Of a stretch of 64,000 bases of DNA, positions 54,879-64,000 are shown piece after piece (positions within the stretch are counted from its first letter, which is position 1; each line of letters opens with the position of its first letter). The notes below the pieces were generated by a model, which was not told the origin of the DNA, ran no database searches, and saw only the letters and a list, made by a program, of their open reading frames with translations. The translations under genes and the position numbers were made by a program. Where the stretch lies: contig NW_005200689.1 of assembly GCF_000372725.1 (NCBI RefSeq), forward strand, positions 175,548 to 239,547, written 5' to 3'. This stretch comes from Emiliania huxleyi CCMP1516 (Eukaryota; Haptophyta; Isochrysidales; Noelaerhabdaceae).

Positions 54879-56192
54879 TCGGATGGATGAGGAGGCGGAG
54901 GCGGAGGCGGCGGCGGAGGCGGCGGCGGAGGCGGAGGCAGCGGCGGCGGCGGCGGAGGCGGCGGCGGCGGAGGCGGAGGCGGCGGAGGCGGCGGAGGCGG
55001 AGGCGGAGGCGGCGCGAAAGGCGGAGGCGGAGGCCGAGACGGCTGCGGCGACGGCTGCAGCGGCAGCAGTAGAGGTGGAGCAGCGGGCGGCGGAGGCGGC
55101 TTCAGAGGTCGAGGCGGCGGCGGCAGCCCTCTGCTGTGATGGGGTCGAGGCTTCAGGCGGCGGCGGCGGCGGCGGGGAGGCGGCTGGCGGCGGCATGGCT
55201 GCTGCGGGGGAAATGGCTGAGCAGGAGGAGGAGGAGGCAGCCGAGCCAGCAGCGCCGCCCTTGCAGAGGGAGGCGGAAGGCTTGCGCTTGCACCTCTCTA
55301 GCAGCAGCGGCACTGGCTATCAAAGTGTTTACAAGCTGCCCTCTGGCCGCTTCGCCCTCTCGCCCTCTCGCCCTCTCGCCGCGCAGAGCCCGCGGCTCTT
55401 TCTTGGCTCCTTCGGCACAGCGGTGGAGGCGGCTGCGGCTTACGCGAGGGCGGTCGGCGAGCCACCGGCGGCGTCAGTGTTTGAGGGCGTGCGCTTGCAC
55501 CTCTCCAGCAGCAGCAGCACCGGCTACGAGGGCGTGCACAGGCACGCCTCTGGCAAATTCGTGGCGACTCGCTACGAGCACGGAAGGGTGGTCCACGTCG
55601 GCCTCTATGACACGGCGATGGAGGCGGCGCGGGCGGTCGCGGACCCGGCGGACCCGGCGGCGGCGGCGGCGGCGGCGGCGGCAGAGGTGGAGCGGCGGGC
55701 GGCGGCGGCGGCGGCGGCGGTAGAGGTGGAGCAGCGGGCAGCGGCGGCGGCGGCGGCGGCAGCTCTGCTCAACGTCGAGACGGCGCGGGAGGCGGCCTCG
55801 GGCGAGGGCGAGGGCGAAGGCGAGGGCGAGGCGACCTTCGACGCGTCGCCCGTGCAGGAGGAGGCGGAGGGCGGCCCCGCCTCGCAGATGCATTCGTCGC
55901 GCAAGAACAAGCCGCAGCGTTGCTCGGTTTGCGGCGGCATCGGCCACAAGTCGCGCACCTGCCAGCAAGCGGTGAGCTTGCTCGCCGCTCTCAGCACCGC
56001 TCTCCGCTACGCGCGCCATCGCAGAACCAGACAGACCCCTTATTGCACCGCCCTGTACCCTCCGCAGACCACCTACGTGACATCCACGGGGGCTCCATTC
56101 CGTCGGGCTTATGACACGGCTGTTGAGGCGGCGCGGGCGGTCGCGGACCCGGCGGCGGCGGCGGCGGAATGGAGCACGGCGGTCGCGGAATG

Positions 56193-56241
<49 letters not shown>

Positions 56242-59200
56242 GAATGGAGCACGACAGCGGCAGCGGCCTCGCCTCCAGCGGCTGCGCGCCCCACGCTCGA
56301 GATCCCCGAGGGCGTGCTCTCCGGCCAGAAGGACCGCCACCGCTGTGCGAGGCAGCAGATGTGGCGGGGAGGCCTGGTATGACTCACCGTTCCGCTTGCC
56401 TGCCACCGCCGCAGGTCGTGGATGGCGCCTTCTTCGACGTCACCGTCCCTGCCGACCTGCCCGCCAGCCGCAAGGTCCACGTCGCGATGCCCGCTACGCC
56501 TCCGCGGCCTCCCCAAGCGCTTGCCCGGACGGCAGAGGCGCCGCTGGCGACAGAGGCGGAGGGCTTGCAGCTGCACCTCTCCAGCAGCAACAGCACCGGC
56601 TACAAGAACGTGTACAAGGAGGGCTCGCGCTTCAAAGCGCAGGACAGGCGGGACAGAAAGACCGTCCACCTCGGCACCTTCGGCACGGCGGTGGAGGCGG
56701 CGGTGGCGTACGCGCGGGCGGTCGCTGCGGAGGCGGCGGCGCCAGCCGGGGCGGCGGCGCCGGCGAGCGGGCCAGCTCAAGCGGCAACAGTAGGCACGGT
56801 GGTGGCGCCGACGGCGCAGGCGGTGGCTGCCGGCGAGGCGTCTGTGCCTGCCTCAGCAGTCCAGGTGGGGCCTGTGCCTGCGGCGCCGCCGCGGCAGGCA
56901 CCGCTCGCGGCTGAGGCGGAGGGCTTGCGCTTGCACGTCTCCAGCCGCAGCAACAACAGCACCGGCTACACGGGCGTGTTCCGGCAGTCCAACTCCCGCC
57001 GCTTCGAGGCAAAGCACATGGTGGACGGAAAGACTGTCCGCCTAGGAACCTTCGGCACGGCGGTGGAGGCGGCGGTGGCGTACGCGAGGGCGGTCGGCCA
57101 GGCTCCTGCCCAGGGGTCGGCTGCCGCCGGCAGCGAGGCGCTCGACTCGGACGAGGGCGAGGACGAGGAGGGCGAGGGCGAGGGCGAGGGCGAGGCTTAC
57201 GCGCGCGCGGTCGCAGGGGAGCAGGCGGCGCCAGCTGTGGCGGCGGCGCCGGCGAGCGGGCTAGCCCAAGCGGCAAGGTTCACTTCTCGCACCCGTGACG
57301 TCGCCGCGCTAGTCCTTGCCCGCCACGGCCCGCTGAGCAAGGAGCAGCTCCTCGGATGCTTGCAGCAGTTCGTGCAGCAGGCGGGCGAGGAGCTGAAGTC
57401 GCTGGTCACGAGCTTGCGCGAGTTGCTGGACAGCGCGGAGCCGTCCTCGCGCCTTGGCACCCTGTTGTGCAACAGCCGCGCGTATCAGGGCGACGAGGCG
57501 ACGCAGCCAGCGGATGCGAGTCGGCGTACGGCGTGGTTCAAGTCGACTCGGGTCGGTTCTGGCGCGTCGTGGTCGTTCGAGCCGCTCGGCTTGGATCGGG
57601 CGCGCCCCTGCGACAGCGCCGAGATCCTGCTCGAGGCCCGGCAGAGGGTGGGGCCGGAATGCGAGCGCGTGCTGGCGGGGATCAGCCCTCCATCCCTCCT
57701 GGCGCGTGCCACGGCGCGTACCCCGGCACCGCTCGTGACAGAGGCGGAGGGCATGCGCTTGTACCTCTCCAGCAACGGCACCGGCTACAGGGGCGTGCGC
57801 AAGGACTCTGGCCGCTTCCAGGCGCGGCACAGGGTGGACGGAAGGCGGGACTCCCTCGGCACCTTCGACACGGCGGTCGAGGCGGCGGTGGCGTACGCGC
57901 GGGCGGTCAGCGAGGCGCCTGCCCAGGGGTCGGCTGCCGCCGGCAGCGAGGCGCTCGGCTCGGACGAGGGCGAGGGCGAGGACGAGGAGGGCGAGGCCCG
58001 CTGCTTGTGGGTCGCCTGCGACCGGTGCGACAAGTGGCGGCGGCTGCCCGCCGAGACGCCCCGCCCACTGCCTGCCGAGTGGTTCTGCTGGATGCACCCG
58101 GACCCGGCTCGCCGGCAGTGCGAGGCGCCGGAGGATGAGTGGGAGGAGGATTCGGTGGCGGCGGACGCGGCGGAGGATGGCTTGGAGGAGGGTGCGGCGG
58201 CGGCGGCGGCGGAGCCGATGGACGAGGAGGACGAGGCGGCCGGCGAGGCCTACTGGGTTGACGCGTATGGGGCTGCTACGGAATGTGACGCTACGGATGA
58301 GGCGGCCGAGGCGGCAGACGGCGACGTTGTGGCTGCGGAGGCTGCGGAGGCGGCGGAGGCGGCGGAGGCGGAGGGGGCGGCGGGGGCGGCGGGGGCGGCA
58401 GGAGGCGGCGGGGGCGGCAGGAGCGGCGGAGGCGGAGGGGGCGGCGGGGGCGGCGGACCCTCCGCACAAGCGGGTCCGCACGGCGAAGCGTCCATACGAG
58501 CCGCCGGAAGGGCCGCCGCCAAAGCACCGCTCGGCTGCTGCGCCCCCAAGCGTCCCTACACGCCGGCTCACCGACGCCGAGCTTGTCGGGCTGCCTGCCG
58601 GGCTCTGCGGCCAGTACCAACAGGGCCTCTGCCACAAGGGCGGCAAGTGCAAGTGGAGGCACGAGCTATGGCCAGGGCTTCAGGAGCGGCTCCGCACGGC
58701 GAAGCGCCCGCTCGAGCCGTTCGAAGGGCCGCCGCCAAAGCGGCGCTCGGATGCGGCGCGTGGCCCTCCGTCCTCCGCCGCCGCCGCCGCCGCCGCCGAT
58801 AGCGCGCCGCCCAACGCGCCCGCCGAGGCCGCGGTCCTGCTCTGCGGCAACACGCACGAGTGCGACGGAGGCGCCTTTGGCTGCATTCTGCCGGCAGGCC
58901 ACGGCGGGCCGCACGATTTTACGCTGCCGGCCAAGCGGGCTCGCTGCGAGAAGCGCCCGTTCGACCCGGCGACGCCCGCCTTCCAGACCGCCGCCCCCGC
59001 CGCCCCCACCGCCCCCGCCGCCCCCGCCGCCCCCGCCGGCTCCGCCGCCACTTGCTGCGAGTGCGGCACTTTGCTCGACGACGAGGCGGGCGAGGTGATG
59101 GCGCCCTCCGTCGGGTGCGACGCTGGTGGCTGCTCGCGCTGGGCTTGCCTGGCGTGCGCCGGCTTCAGGAGCGAGGCGGAGGCGGGGCGCAAGACGTGGT

Positions 59201-59838
59201 TCTGCACGCTTCACGCGCCGGCGGTGGTGGTGGTGGCGGAGGCGGAGGGCATGCGCTTGCACCTCTCCAGCAGCAGCAGCACCGGGTACAGGGGCGTATC
59301 GAAGAATTCTGGCGGCTTCCGAGCGCAGGGCAAGGTGGACGATAGGCCTAGACACATCGGCGCTTTCGGCACGGCGGTGGAGGCGGCGGTGGCGTATGCG
59401 CGGGCGGTCGGCGAGGAGGGGCCGGCGCCACCGCCGCGCCCCGCGAAGCGCCCGCGCGAGTCTGCCGCTGCGCCCGCGCAAGAGCCCACCGCCCCTTCCT
59501 CCGCTCCCGCCGCCGCCGCCGCCGCCGCCGCCTCCCTCTTTGCCCCTGCCGCGCCATCCCTGCCTCCGAGCCGCCTGTTCGAGCTCCTGCCCGACGGGCG
59601 CACCGTCCACAAGGAGGCGCCTCCCGACAATGGCGGCATGGCGGCCGTCGCCGAGGCGCTCGGGCGCATCGGGCTGCAGTCCTACGCTGCCGCGTTTGAC
59701 TCCGAGGGCTACGACGACATCGAGTTTCTGCTCGGGCTGGACAGCGCCGAGCGGGCAGCCGTGGCGACGGCGACGGGCATGGACGCGAAGCCGGGGCACG
59801 CGGGGAAGTGGGTCAAGTTCGGCTTCGGGGAGCCCTGA
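54343..59838 (+). CDS. Giant AP2-repeat protein with CCHC, CW, CCCH, PHD and SAM modules
   Basis: Exons 54343-55971, 56068-56376 and 56415 onward; the introns are GT-AG, 96 and 38 bases. About 1,780 residues. Six AP2/ERF-like units (TGYRGV, LGTFGTAVEAAVAYARAV) lie near 55270, 55485, 56555, 56910, 57740 and 59240, with a partial one near 56095. Other modules are a CCHC knuckle (RCSVCGGIGHKSRTC, 55917), a CW zinc finger (WVACDRCDKWRRLP ... FCWMHPDPARRQC, 58006-58130), CCCH (CGQYQQGLCHKGGKCKWRH, 58608), a PHD-like finger (CCECGTLLDD ... WFCTLH, 59053-59215) and a C-terminal SAM domain (59632-59835). It is probably a chromatin-reading transcription regulator. The frame shifts once within the GGC/GGA-rich tract near 58330-58460. 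A short AG|GC intron there, or repeat-length error, would explain it. It may be two genes, but nothing separates them. Confidence 0.7.
54778..55135 (+). repeat. GCGGCGGAG coding microsatellite (poly-Ala/Glu)
   Basis: Tandem GCG/GAG triplets encode long Ala-Glu runs in the first exon of the AP2 gene, continuing more sparsely to 55800. On the other strand it reads as poly-Ala/Ser, a shadow. The length is likely variable between strains. Confidence 0.8.
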
Positions 59839-60131
59839 CACACACCTATACGCGTTCCCTGGCGTGCCTCCCTTGAGCTTGATTGTTGTCTAAGTCTATA
59901 GGTGACATTCGATTTGTGTTGTTTGTTCTGACTGAGCCGGCGTTCTCTCATGTCTCTGTGTACCTAGCTCGGTTCGTGTTAGCCGGTGGGTGTTTGCTTT
60001 GTCTGTCTGGGTGCCCCACGGACAGTAAAGAAAGAAAAGAAAGAAAGCAAACCCAAGGGAGGGTAGCGCCGGAGAGGACGAGCGCGCCAGGCATTCTTTT
60101 TGTCCCGCGTGTAAAATTCTTTTTGTGGACA
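59839..60131. other. Short intergenic region
   Basis: It is the 3' flank of the AP2 gene. AAAGAAAGAAAAGAAAGAAA runs near 60027-60048. TTCTTTTTGT occurs twice just before 60132. Confidence 0.45.
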
Positions 60132-60308
60132 ATGGCGGCGTCGAGCGCCTCCGCGATGACGGACGTCGTGAAGACGGCGGAGGAGAGCTGCTGCTCGCGA
60201 TGGGCGACTAGGGGGACTACACGCCCGCGATTCCCGAGGAGGTGACCGCGCACTTCTTGGCGCAGTCGGGCTTCCAGGCGACGGACGAGCGGCTTGTGCG
60301 GCTCGTGT
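60132..60308 (+). pseudogene. TAF10 gene fragment
   Basis: The sequence encodes ELLLAMGD, a TAG, then GDYTPAIPEEVTAHFLAQSG and FQATDERLVRLVS, which is the start of the histone-fold of TFIID/SAGA subunit TAF10 (family pattern YTPAIPDAVT, GF-x-A-x-DPR-RLISL). An ATG at 60132 begins MAASSASAMTDVV in a different frame, so the reading is broken at least twice. The similarity stops exactly after RLVRLVS, where the family continues LAAQKFI. Unrelated sequence follows. A functional TAF10 must lie elsewhere. The abrupt end at a plausible exon boundary suggests a copied genomic piece rather than a processed mRNA. Confidence 0.7.
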
Positions 60309-61499
60309 CAGATGATCTCTCGGAGAAGAGTCGGAGGGACCTTGGCGCCGGGATCACGAGGAACTTGCAAGTCGTGGCCGAGGCGGCGACGGGAGCGGTG
60401 CAGAGGTGGATCCAGCTCAATGATGAGGCGACGGCGCGCATAATGAAGAGAGAGGAACACATCGAGTGGCTGAGGAAGCTCTTCGCTGGGTGGAAGGAGG
60501 CCCGGCCGGCCTTGAGGGAGTCGCGGAGGAGGAGGGATAACGCAGGCAACGCAGGGACGGGCCAACAGCCAGTGGGACGAACGAGGGCCGCGACGGCGGC
60601 TCAAGCGGGAGGGAGCGGAGACAGTGGGCAGCGAGCGAAGTGGGTGAGAGATGATGCTCCTTCTTAGGGAGCGGTTCAGCTGCTGGGCGGGCTTCAGGGT
60701 GGTGCTCACGCGAAAAGGAATCGACGCGATGTACAAAGCATACAAGAAGAGGAGAGAGAAGGGGAGGGGCACCAGTGATGACAAAACAGAACCTAGTGCA
60801 GACGAGAGCAGGGCAGACCCGGGGACTGGGGAGCCGGAGCAGACGGCATCGGCCGCCGAGGGAACGTTGGGAAGAGGCACGAGGAGGGCGGCGACCTCAA
60901 CCGGCTATGGAGGACCTGTCACCAGACGACGCAGGGCAGACGATGGTGAGGCGGAGCAGACGCGCAGGGCGAGACGAGGGAGGGAGCAGGACGTTGCTTC
61001 GTTGCGGAGATCAGCAGGAGGATGTACGAAAAGATTAGGAGCAGCAGGGACCCGAGGGACAATGTGGAAGACGGCTAGCGTGCTAGAAGTCCCCGCCACC
61101 GGGAGACAGGACGACCCCTGCTAGTCGCCGACCACACCCACAAAGAACCCTGCACAAAGATCGCACGGGCCGTGTTCCTTTTTACCCATCTCACAGTCCC
61201 CTCGGAGGTGTCCGTTTTTATTTATTTATTTCGTATTTTACTTTTTAGGGTGGTAAGCCTACACTCCAAGTGCTCCATGTCCTACCAAGTGCCTGCGCGA
61301 TTTGGGAGAGATAGATCCACATACATAATGACAGTATGTAAAAGGTGTGCGCAAGAGGATCCGCCAACTGGCCAACCATGCAAGGAATCGCGCCGCGCGC
61401 AGTGCGACGCACACCTAGCGCGCAGCGGCAGCGCGCGCCAGTCCCGTCCACCCGGAAAAACGCTCGACGACGGAAAGCCCCAGAGGGGCTGAGGGCGTC
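60309..61499. other. Purine-rich region after the TAF10 fragment
   Basis: Open frames on the plus strand (to 60667, and 60651-61124) encode charged, Arg/Glu-rich sequence with a possible coiled coil (NDEATARIMKREEHIEWLRK) but no recognised domain. The plus strand is strikingly purine-rich from about 60430 to 61110. An AT-rich patch (TTTATTTATTTATTTCGTAT) lies at 61216-61240. I cannot call a gene. Confidence 0.35.
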
Positions 61500-63266
61500 T
61501 CAGTCCCAATTCACGCTCAAATCCGCGTCCCACCACCAGCCCTTCCCGCGAGCCAGGGTGCCCGCTGGGAAATCGCGGTCAAACGGCCTCACACTGCGCT
61601 TGCCGTTGCAATCGTTCCCGTCGTCGAGATGTGGCTGCCCGAGATTGTGGAACAAGCGCACCCAGCCGTGGCGCATAAAATCGGTGTTGCGGCGCCACGG
61701 CAGGTACCTGTTGTCGCGCTGCGTCCTCGCCTCGTTCGTGAGATCGCGTGCTCCAAACAGCTCCTCGATCGGCTTGCCCTCTTCTCGAAGCTCCTGGACC
61801 GAGCGCTCGCGCAGCCAGGCCGGCACGTAGCACGTGAAGAAGTCGTGATCGGGGTGGTCCTCGCAGTGGATGGTGCCGTTTCTTTCCTCGTCCTCGTACG
61901 TGAGCACCGCCACCCGCGGTGAAGCGCTGCTGGACTCGTCGGCCGCTCTGTCCACCACCCAACGGTCGAGGAGCGCCTCGTAGTCAATCTCCTCGTCGTC
62001 GAAGCAGCAGCCGAGGGAGAGGTCGATGTCGCGCAGCCGTCTTGCGCCGCGCAGGAACGCGGCGAGGCCGGTGGCGGAGTAGCCGCAGTGCACAAAGTGC
62101 ACGCGCGCGAGCTGAGCGCAGCCGCGCGCAAAGGTCTCGAGCGCGTGCGTCTGCAGATTCAGGCCGTGGATGGCGAGCGAGGTCAGGTTCGGCGCCTGCT
62201 TGCTGAGGGACACCAGCGAGGGCGAGAAATCTCGGTACGTCATCACCATCGACAGGTCCAGGTGGCGGAGGCCCTCGCAGCAGGTGGCCAGCGTCTCAAC
62301 CTCCTCAAACGAGACGCCGCCGCGCACGTTTGCGTAGCCGATGTCGAGGCCGGTGAGCGTGGGGAAGCAGCCGCCCAGCAGCGAGAGCGTGTTCTTGTGC
62401 CACGGCTCGGAGTGCGCGTCAGCCCAGGCGCCGCTGGGCCGCTCCAAGCCGAGGCGCAGCAGCTGAAGCACGGGGAGGTCGAGGCAGACCAGAGCGGGCA
62501 GCACGATCGGGCCAAGCCCAGTGAGGTCGAGGTGGGTCAGCGTCTGCTGGCAGCCAACGGCGCACATCATGAAGATCGAGGTGACTGAATCACGGGCCTC
62601 GCGTGTGCGGCGCCCTCGCACGTGCGGCGCGTAGGGGATGAAGCCTCCGCCGGAATCTTCGGACGGCTCATCGCTGAGCGCCTCGCAGGTGATGGCGAGG
62701 TGCGTCAGTCGCGTCTGCATAACGATCCACGGCTCGGGGCCGCGCTTCGCCGGTGGACGCCGCTCGGCCAGCCAGGAGGCGACCATGTCAAGGCGGTCGA
62801 TGCCGTTGCCGGCCCTCGGGCCGGTCGCTGTGGGCGAGCCCCTCACCTCGTGAGGGATTGGGCTGAGATCCACCCGCAGCACCCGACAGCGGGGAAGCAG
62901 GCCCGTGAGTCGTGGCAGAATGCTTTGCGCACGCGACGCGTCCCGTGTGACACTGAGGGCGTCATTGATGTGCACCTTCGCACCAACGAGGAAGGCGGAG
63001 TCGTGCGTCGCCGGGAGGAAGCACACACGCGGGACGGTGGTACCGCGGGATGACAGGGACGCCTCGGGGCCGGGAAGGAGGCACACGCCCAAATGGGTGA
63101 TGTGCTGCGTGCATCGCTGAAGGAGCTGGCGATGCGCGGTGCACGTCGCCGTGCACCGCGGCAGGCAGTGGAGCGGCACGCGCCCGAGCACGAGCACCCA
63201 AAGGTCTGCGTTGGAGTGGACACTGGTGAAGCACGTGAGTGCGTCAGCGTCGTCGGCGTCGGGCAT
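61500..63266 (-). CDS. Leucine-rich-repeat protein, F-box/LRR-like
   Basis: Intronless. The start MPDADDADAL at 63266 gives 588 residues. The open frame continues upstream but there overlaps the leader of the divergent RCC1 gene, so the inner start is preferred. Near the N-terminus, WVLVLGRVPLHCLPRCTATC is a weak F-box-like motif. Irregular leucine-rich repeats of about 25-30 residues follow (LTHLDLTGLG, LTGLDIGYANV, GLRHLDLSMVM, LTSLAIHGLNL, RRLRDIDLSLG), as in cysteine-containing F-box/LRR proteins. The last ~140 residues are different: acidic, with HCEDHPDHDFFTCYVPAWLR and a C-terminal WWWDADLSVNWD. Probably an SCF substrate receptor; target unknown. Confidence 0.7.
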   Translation of the reverse strand: MPDADDADALTCFTSVHSNADLWVLVLGRVPLHCLPRCTATCTAHRQLLQRCTQHITHLGVCLLPGPEASLSSRGTTVPRVCFLPATHDSAFLVGAKVHINDALSVTRDASRAQSILPRLTGLLPRCRVLRVDLSPIPHEVRGSPTATGPRAGNGIDRLDMVASWLAERRPPAKRGPEPWIVMQTRLTHLAITCEALSDEPSEDSGGGFIPYAPHVRGRRTREARDSVTSIFMMCAVGCQQTLTHLDLTGLGPIVLPALVCLDLPVLQLLRLGLERPSGAWADAHSEPWHKNTLSLLGGCFPTLTGLDIGYANVRGGVSFEEVETLATCCEGLRHLDLSMVMTYRDFSPSLVSLSKQAPNLTSLAIHGLNLQTHALETFARGCAQLARVHFVHCGYSATGLAAFLRGARRLRDIDLSLGCCFDDEEIDYEALLDRWVVDRAADESSSASPRVAVLTYEDEERNGTIHCEDHPDHDFFTCYVPAWLRERSVQELREEGKPIEELFGARDLTNEARTQRDNRYLPWRRNTDFMRHGWVRLFHNLGQPHLDDGNDCNGKRSVRPFDRDFPAGTLARGKGWWWDADLSVNWD

Positions 63267-63507
63267 GTCTGCTCTGGCCGCAGTCGCTCCCACAGCTGCT
63301 CGGTGTGGGAAGAGAGCAGCAGACGAGAGCGGCTCTGAGCTTCGTACTGGGAGCAGCGCGAACCGGGCCACAGCACCTAACCCGCCGCGTGGCAAAATTC
63401 TTTTTTCCTCGTCGAAGCAGGGGTCCTCCCAAGAGTGAACCACACAAACTTGCGAAGGGCAGGCCAATGCTGCTGCTGCTACTACGCGCGATATTCTTTT
63501 TCTCGCG
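63267..63507. promoter_or_regulatory. Bidirectional promoter of LRR and RCC1 gene 3
   Basis: 241 bases separate the divergent start codons. The right end carries the ATATTCTTTTTCTCGCG leader also seen, with small changes, before RCC1 genes 1 and 2. A CAAAATTCTTTTTTCCTCG tract lies at 63393-63412. Confidence 0.6.
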
Positions 63508-64000
63508 ATGTCTGCCCCGCGCCGCCGCTCGCGCCGCCTCGCCGCCCCCTCCACCGCCGCTCCCTCGCCAGACACGCCGCCGCCCATCCGCCTCCTCGAC
63601 CTCCCCAGAGAGCTCCTCGTGCGCGCCCTCTCTCACTGCGATCCCGCCGACATCGCTTGCGTCGCGGCCGTCTCGCTGCTCTTCCACGCCTCGCTTGCGG
63701 TGGAGGCCATCCGCTTGTGGGCGCAAGAGCGCGGCTTCGAGCTGCCGGCGCTGCCAGAGGGTGAGAGCTGTGCCGTGCGGTGGCTGTGCTTTTTCGCGCT
63801 GCTGCGCGAGTCCAACCCGCCGGCGAGGGCGGCGGCAGGCGATCGGCACAGCCTCTTCATTGACGGCGAGGGGCGGCTCTCGTCGTGCGGCGGCGAGGGG
63901 GGCCCCAGCCCTGCGCCGACCGTCGACCCACCGGTACTCGGCCACGGTGAGGGCGTGACGCGGCTGAACACACCCACGCGCCTCCCGTCGTTGGGCGGCG
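63508..64000 (+). CDS. F-box protein with RCC1 repeats, paralogue 3 (5' part)
   Basis: The gene runs off the window. The 164 codons present begin MSAPRRRSRRLAAPSTAAPS and contain the same F-box-like block as the other two (LLDLPRELLVRALSHCDPAD, IACVAAVSLLFHASLAVEAI). The linker WAQERGFELPALPEGESCAV and the start of the propeller follow (HSLFIDGEGRLSSCGGEGGP, VLGHGEGVTRLNTPTRLPSL). Most differences from paralogues 1 and 2 are short indels in the Gly/Pro-rich joins. No frame break is visible so far. Confidence 0.85.
   Translation, partial: MSAPRRRSRRLAAPSTAAPSPDTPPPIRLLDLPRELLVRALSHCDPADIACVAAVSLLFHASLAVEAIRLWAQERGFELPALPEGESCAVRWLCFFALLRESNPPARAAAGDRHSLFIDGEGRLSSCGGEGGPSPAPTVDPPVLGHGEGVTRLNTPTRLPSLGG

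Noticed and set aside
54480-55313. Ala/Ser-rich minus-strand frame opposite the AP2 gene
   Set aside because: It is only the complement of the GCGGCGGAG triplet repeat.

Overview
This is a nuclear window from a GC-rich, photosynthetic, secondary-plastid alga, most probably a prymnesiophyte haptophyte of the Emiliania/Chrysochromulina/Prymnesium kind. The species cannot be fixed from the sequence alone. Four kinds of evidence point there. Plastid proteins start with an ER-type signal followed by a transit-like stretch (sigma factor, zeaxanthin epoxidase, a lumenal protein). The gene set includes zeaxanthin epoxidase, a VKOR-thioredoxin fusion and a sphingolipid C9-methyltransferase. Nearly half of the introns that can be resolved are GC-AG and sit in an AG|GC context. 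Cysteine-rich and AP2-like repeat families of algal type are present. I see no rRNA, tRNA, CRISPR, prophage or retroelement.

Layout. 1-2.7 kb: no gene seen. 2.7-5.3 kb: plastid sigma factor, then an acidic nuclear-type protein. 5.3-10.6 kb: gene-poor, with two dispersed copies of an ~0.8 kb repeat and a perfect 19-bp inverted repeat. 10.6-18.7 kb: a PAQR/HlyIII membrane protein, a proline-rich apple-like protein with a near-identical internal duplication, and a ten-exon sphingolipid C9-methyltransferase whose third intron is a 1.4-kb minisatellite. 19.3-25.7 kb: a cysteine-rich secreted-type protein, the VKOR-thioredoxin fusion, calmodulin, and the first F-box/RCC1 gene. 26.7-32.1 kb: zeaxanthin epoxidase (nine exons) and the second F-box/RCC1 gene. 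33.6-41.8 kb: a single-pass cysteine-rich membrane protein, an RTF2 homologue, a nine-exon F-box protein, and an intronless, AT-richer nucleotide-sugar-transporter-like gene. 42.8-49 kb: a GT77-like glycosyltransferase running into an ankyrin-like domain, a 278-bp inverted-repeat element, and a thylakoid-lumen-type protein. 49-54 kb: tandem repeats, a 912-bp DNA transposon with 9-bp target duplications, and a Tudor-like protein. 54.3-59.8 kb: a very large protein with six AP2-like repeats plus CCHC, CW, CCCH, PHD and SAM modules. 60-64 kb: a TAF10 gene fragment, an LRR protein, and the start of a third F-box/RCC1 gene.

The strongest unusual signal is in the introns. By requiring reading-frame continuity I could resolve about 37 introns; about 17 start with GC and about 20 with GT. 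Many are bounded by direct repeats of the splice-junction sequence. Several are built from tandem copies of the end of the upstream exon plus its 5' splice site. The extreme case is the methyltransferase intron, with about 18 copies of a pyrimidine-rich CAG|GTGACC unit that looks like a recursive-splice site. Short arrays starting with the donor sequence (CGAGATNACC-like) recur in introns of unrelated genes, mostly in the sense orientation. This suggests that introns here are born and grow by local tandem duplication of AG|GC or AG|GT sites.

Most genes are unlinked in function. A plastid theme (transcription, xanthophyll cycle, disulfide formation, lumenal protein) and a membrane-lipid/glycan theme (C9-methyltransferase, PAQR, sugar transporter, GT77) recur. 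Exon coordinates in the entries come from frame and splice-site reasoning, not transcripts.
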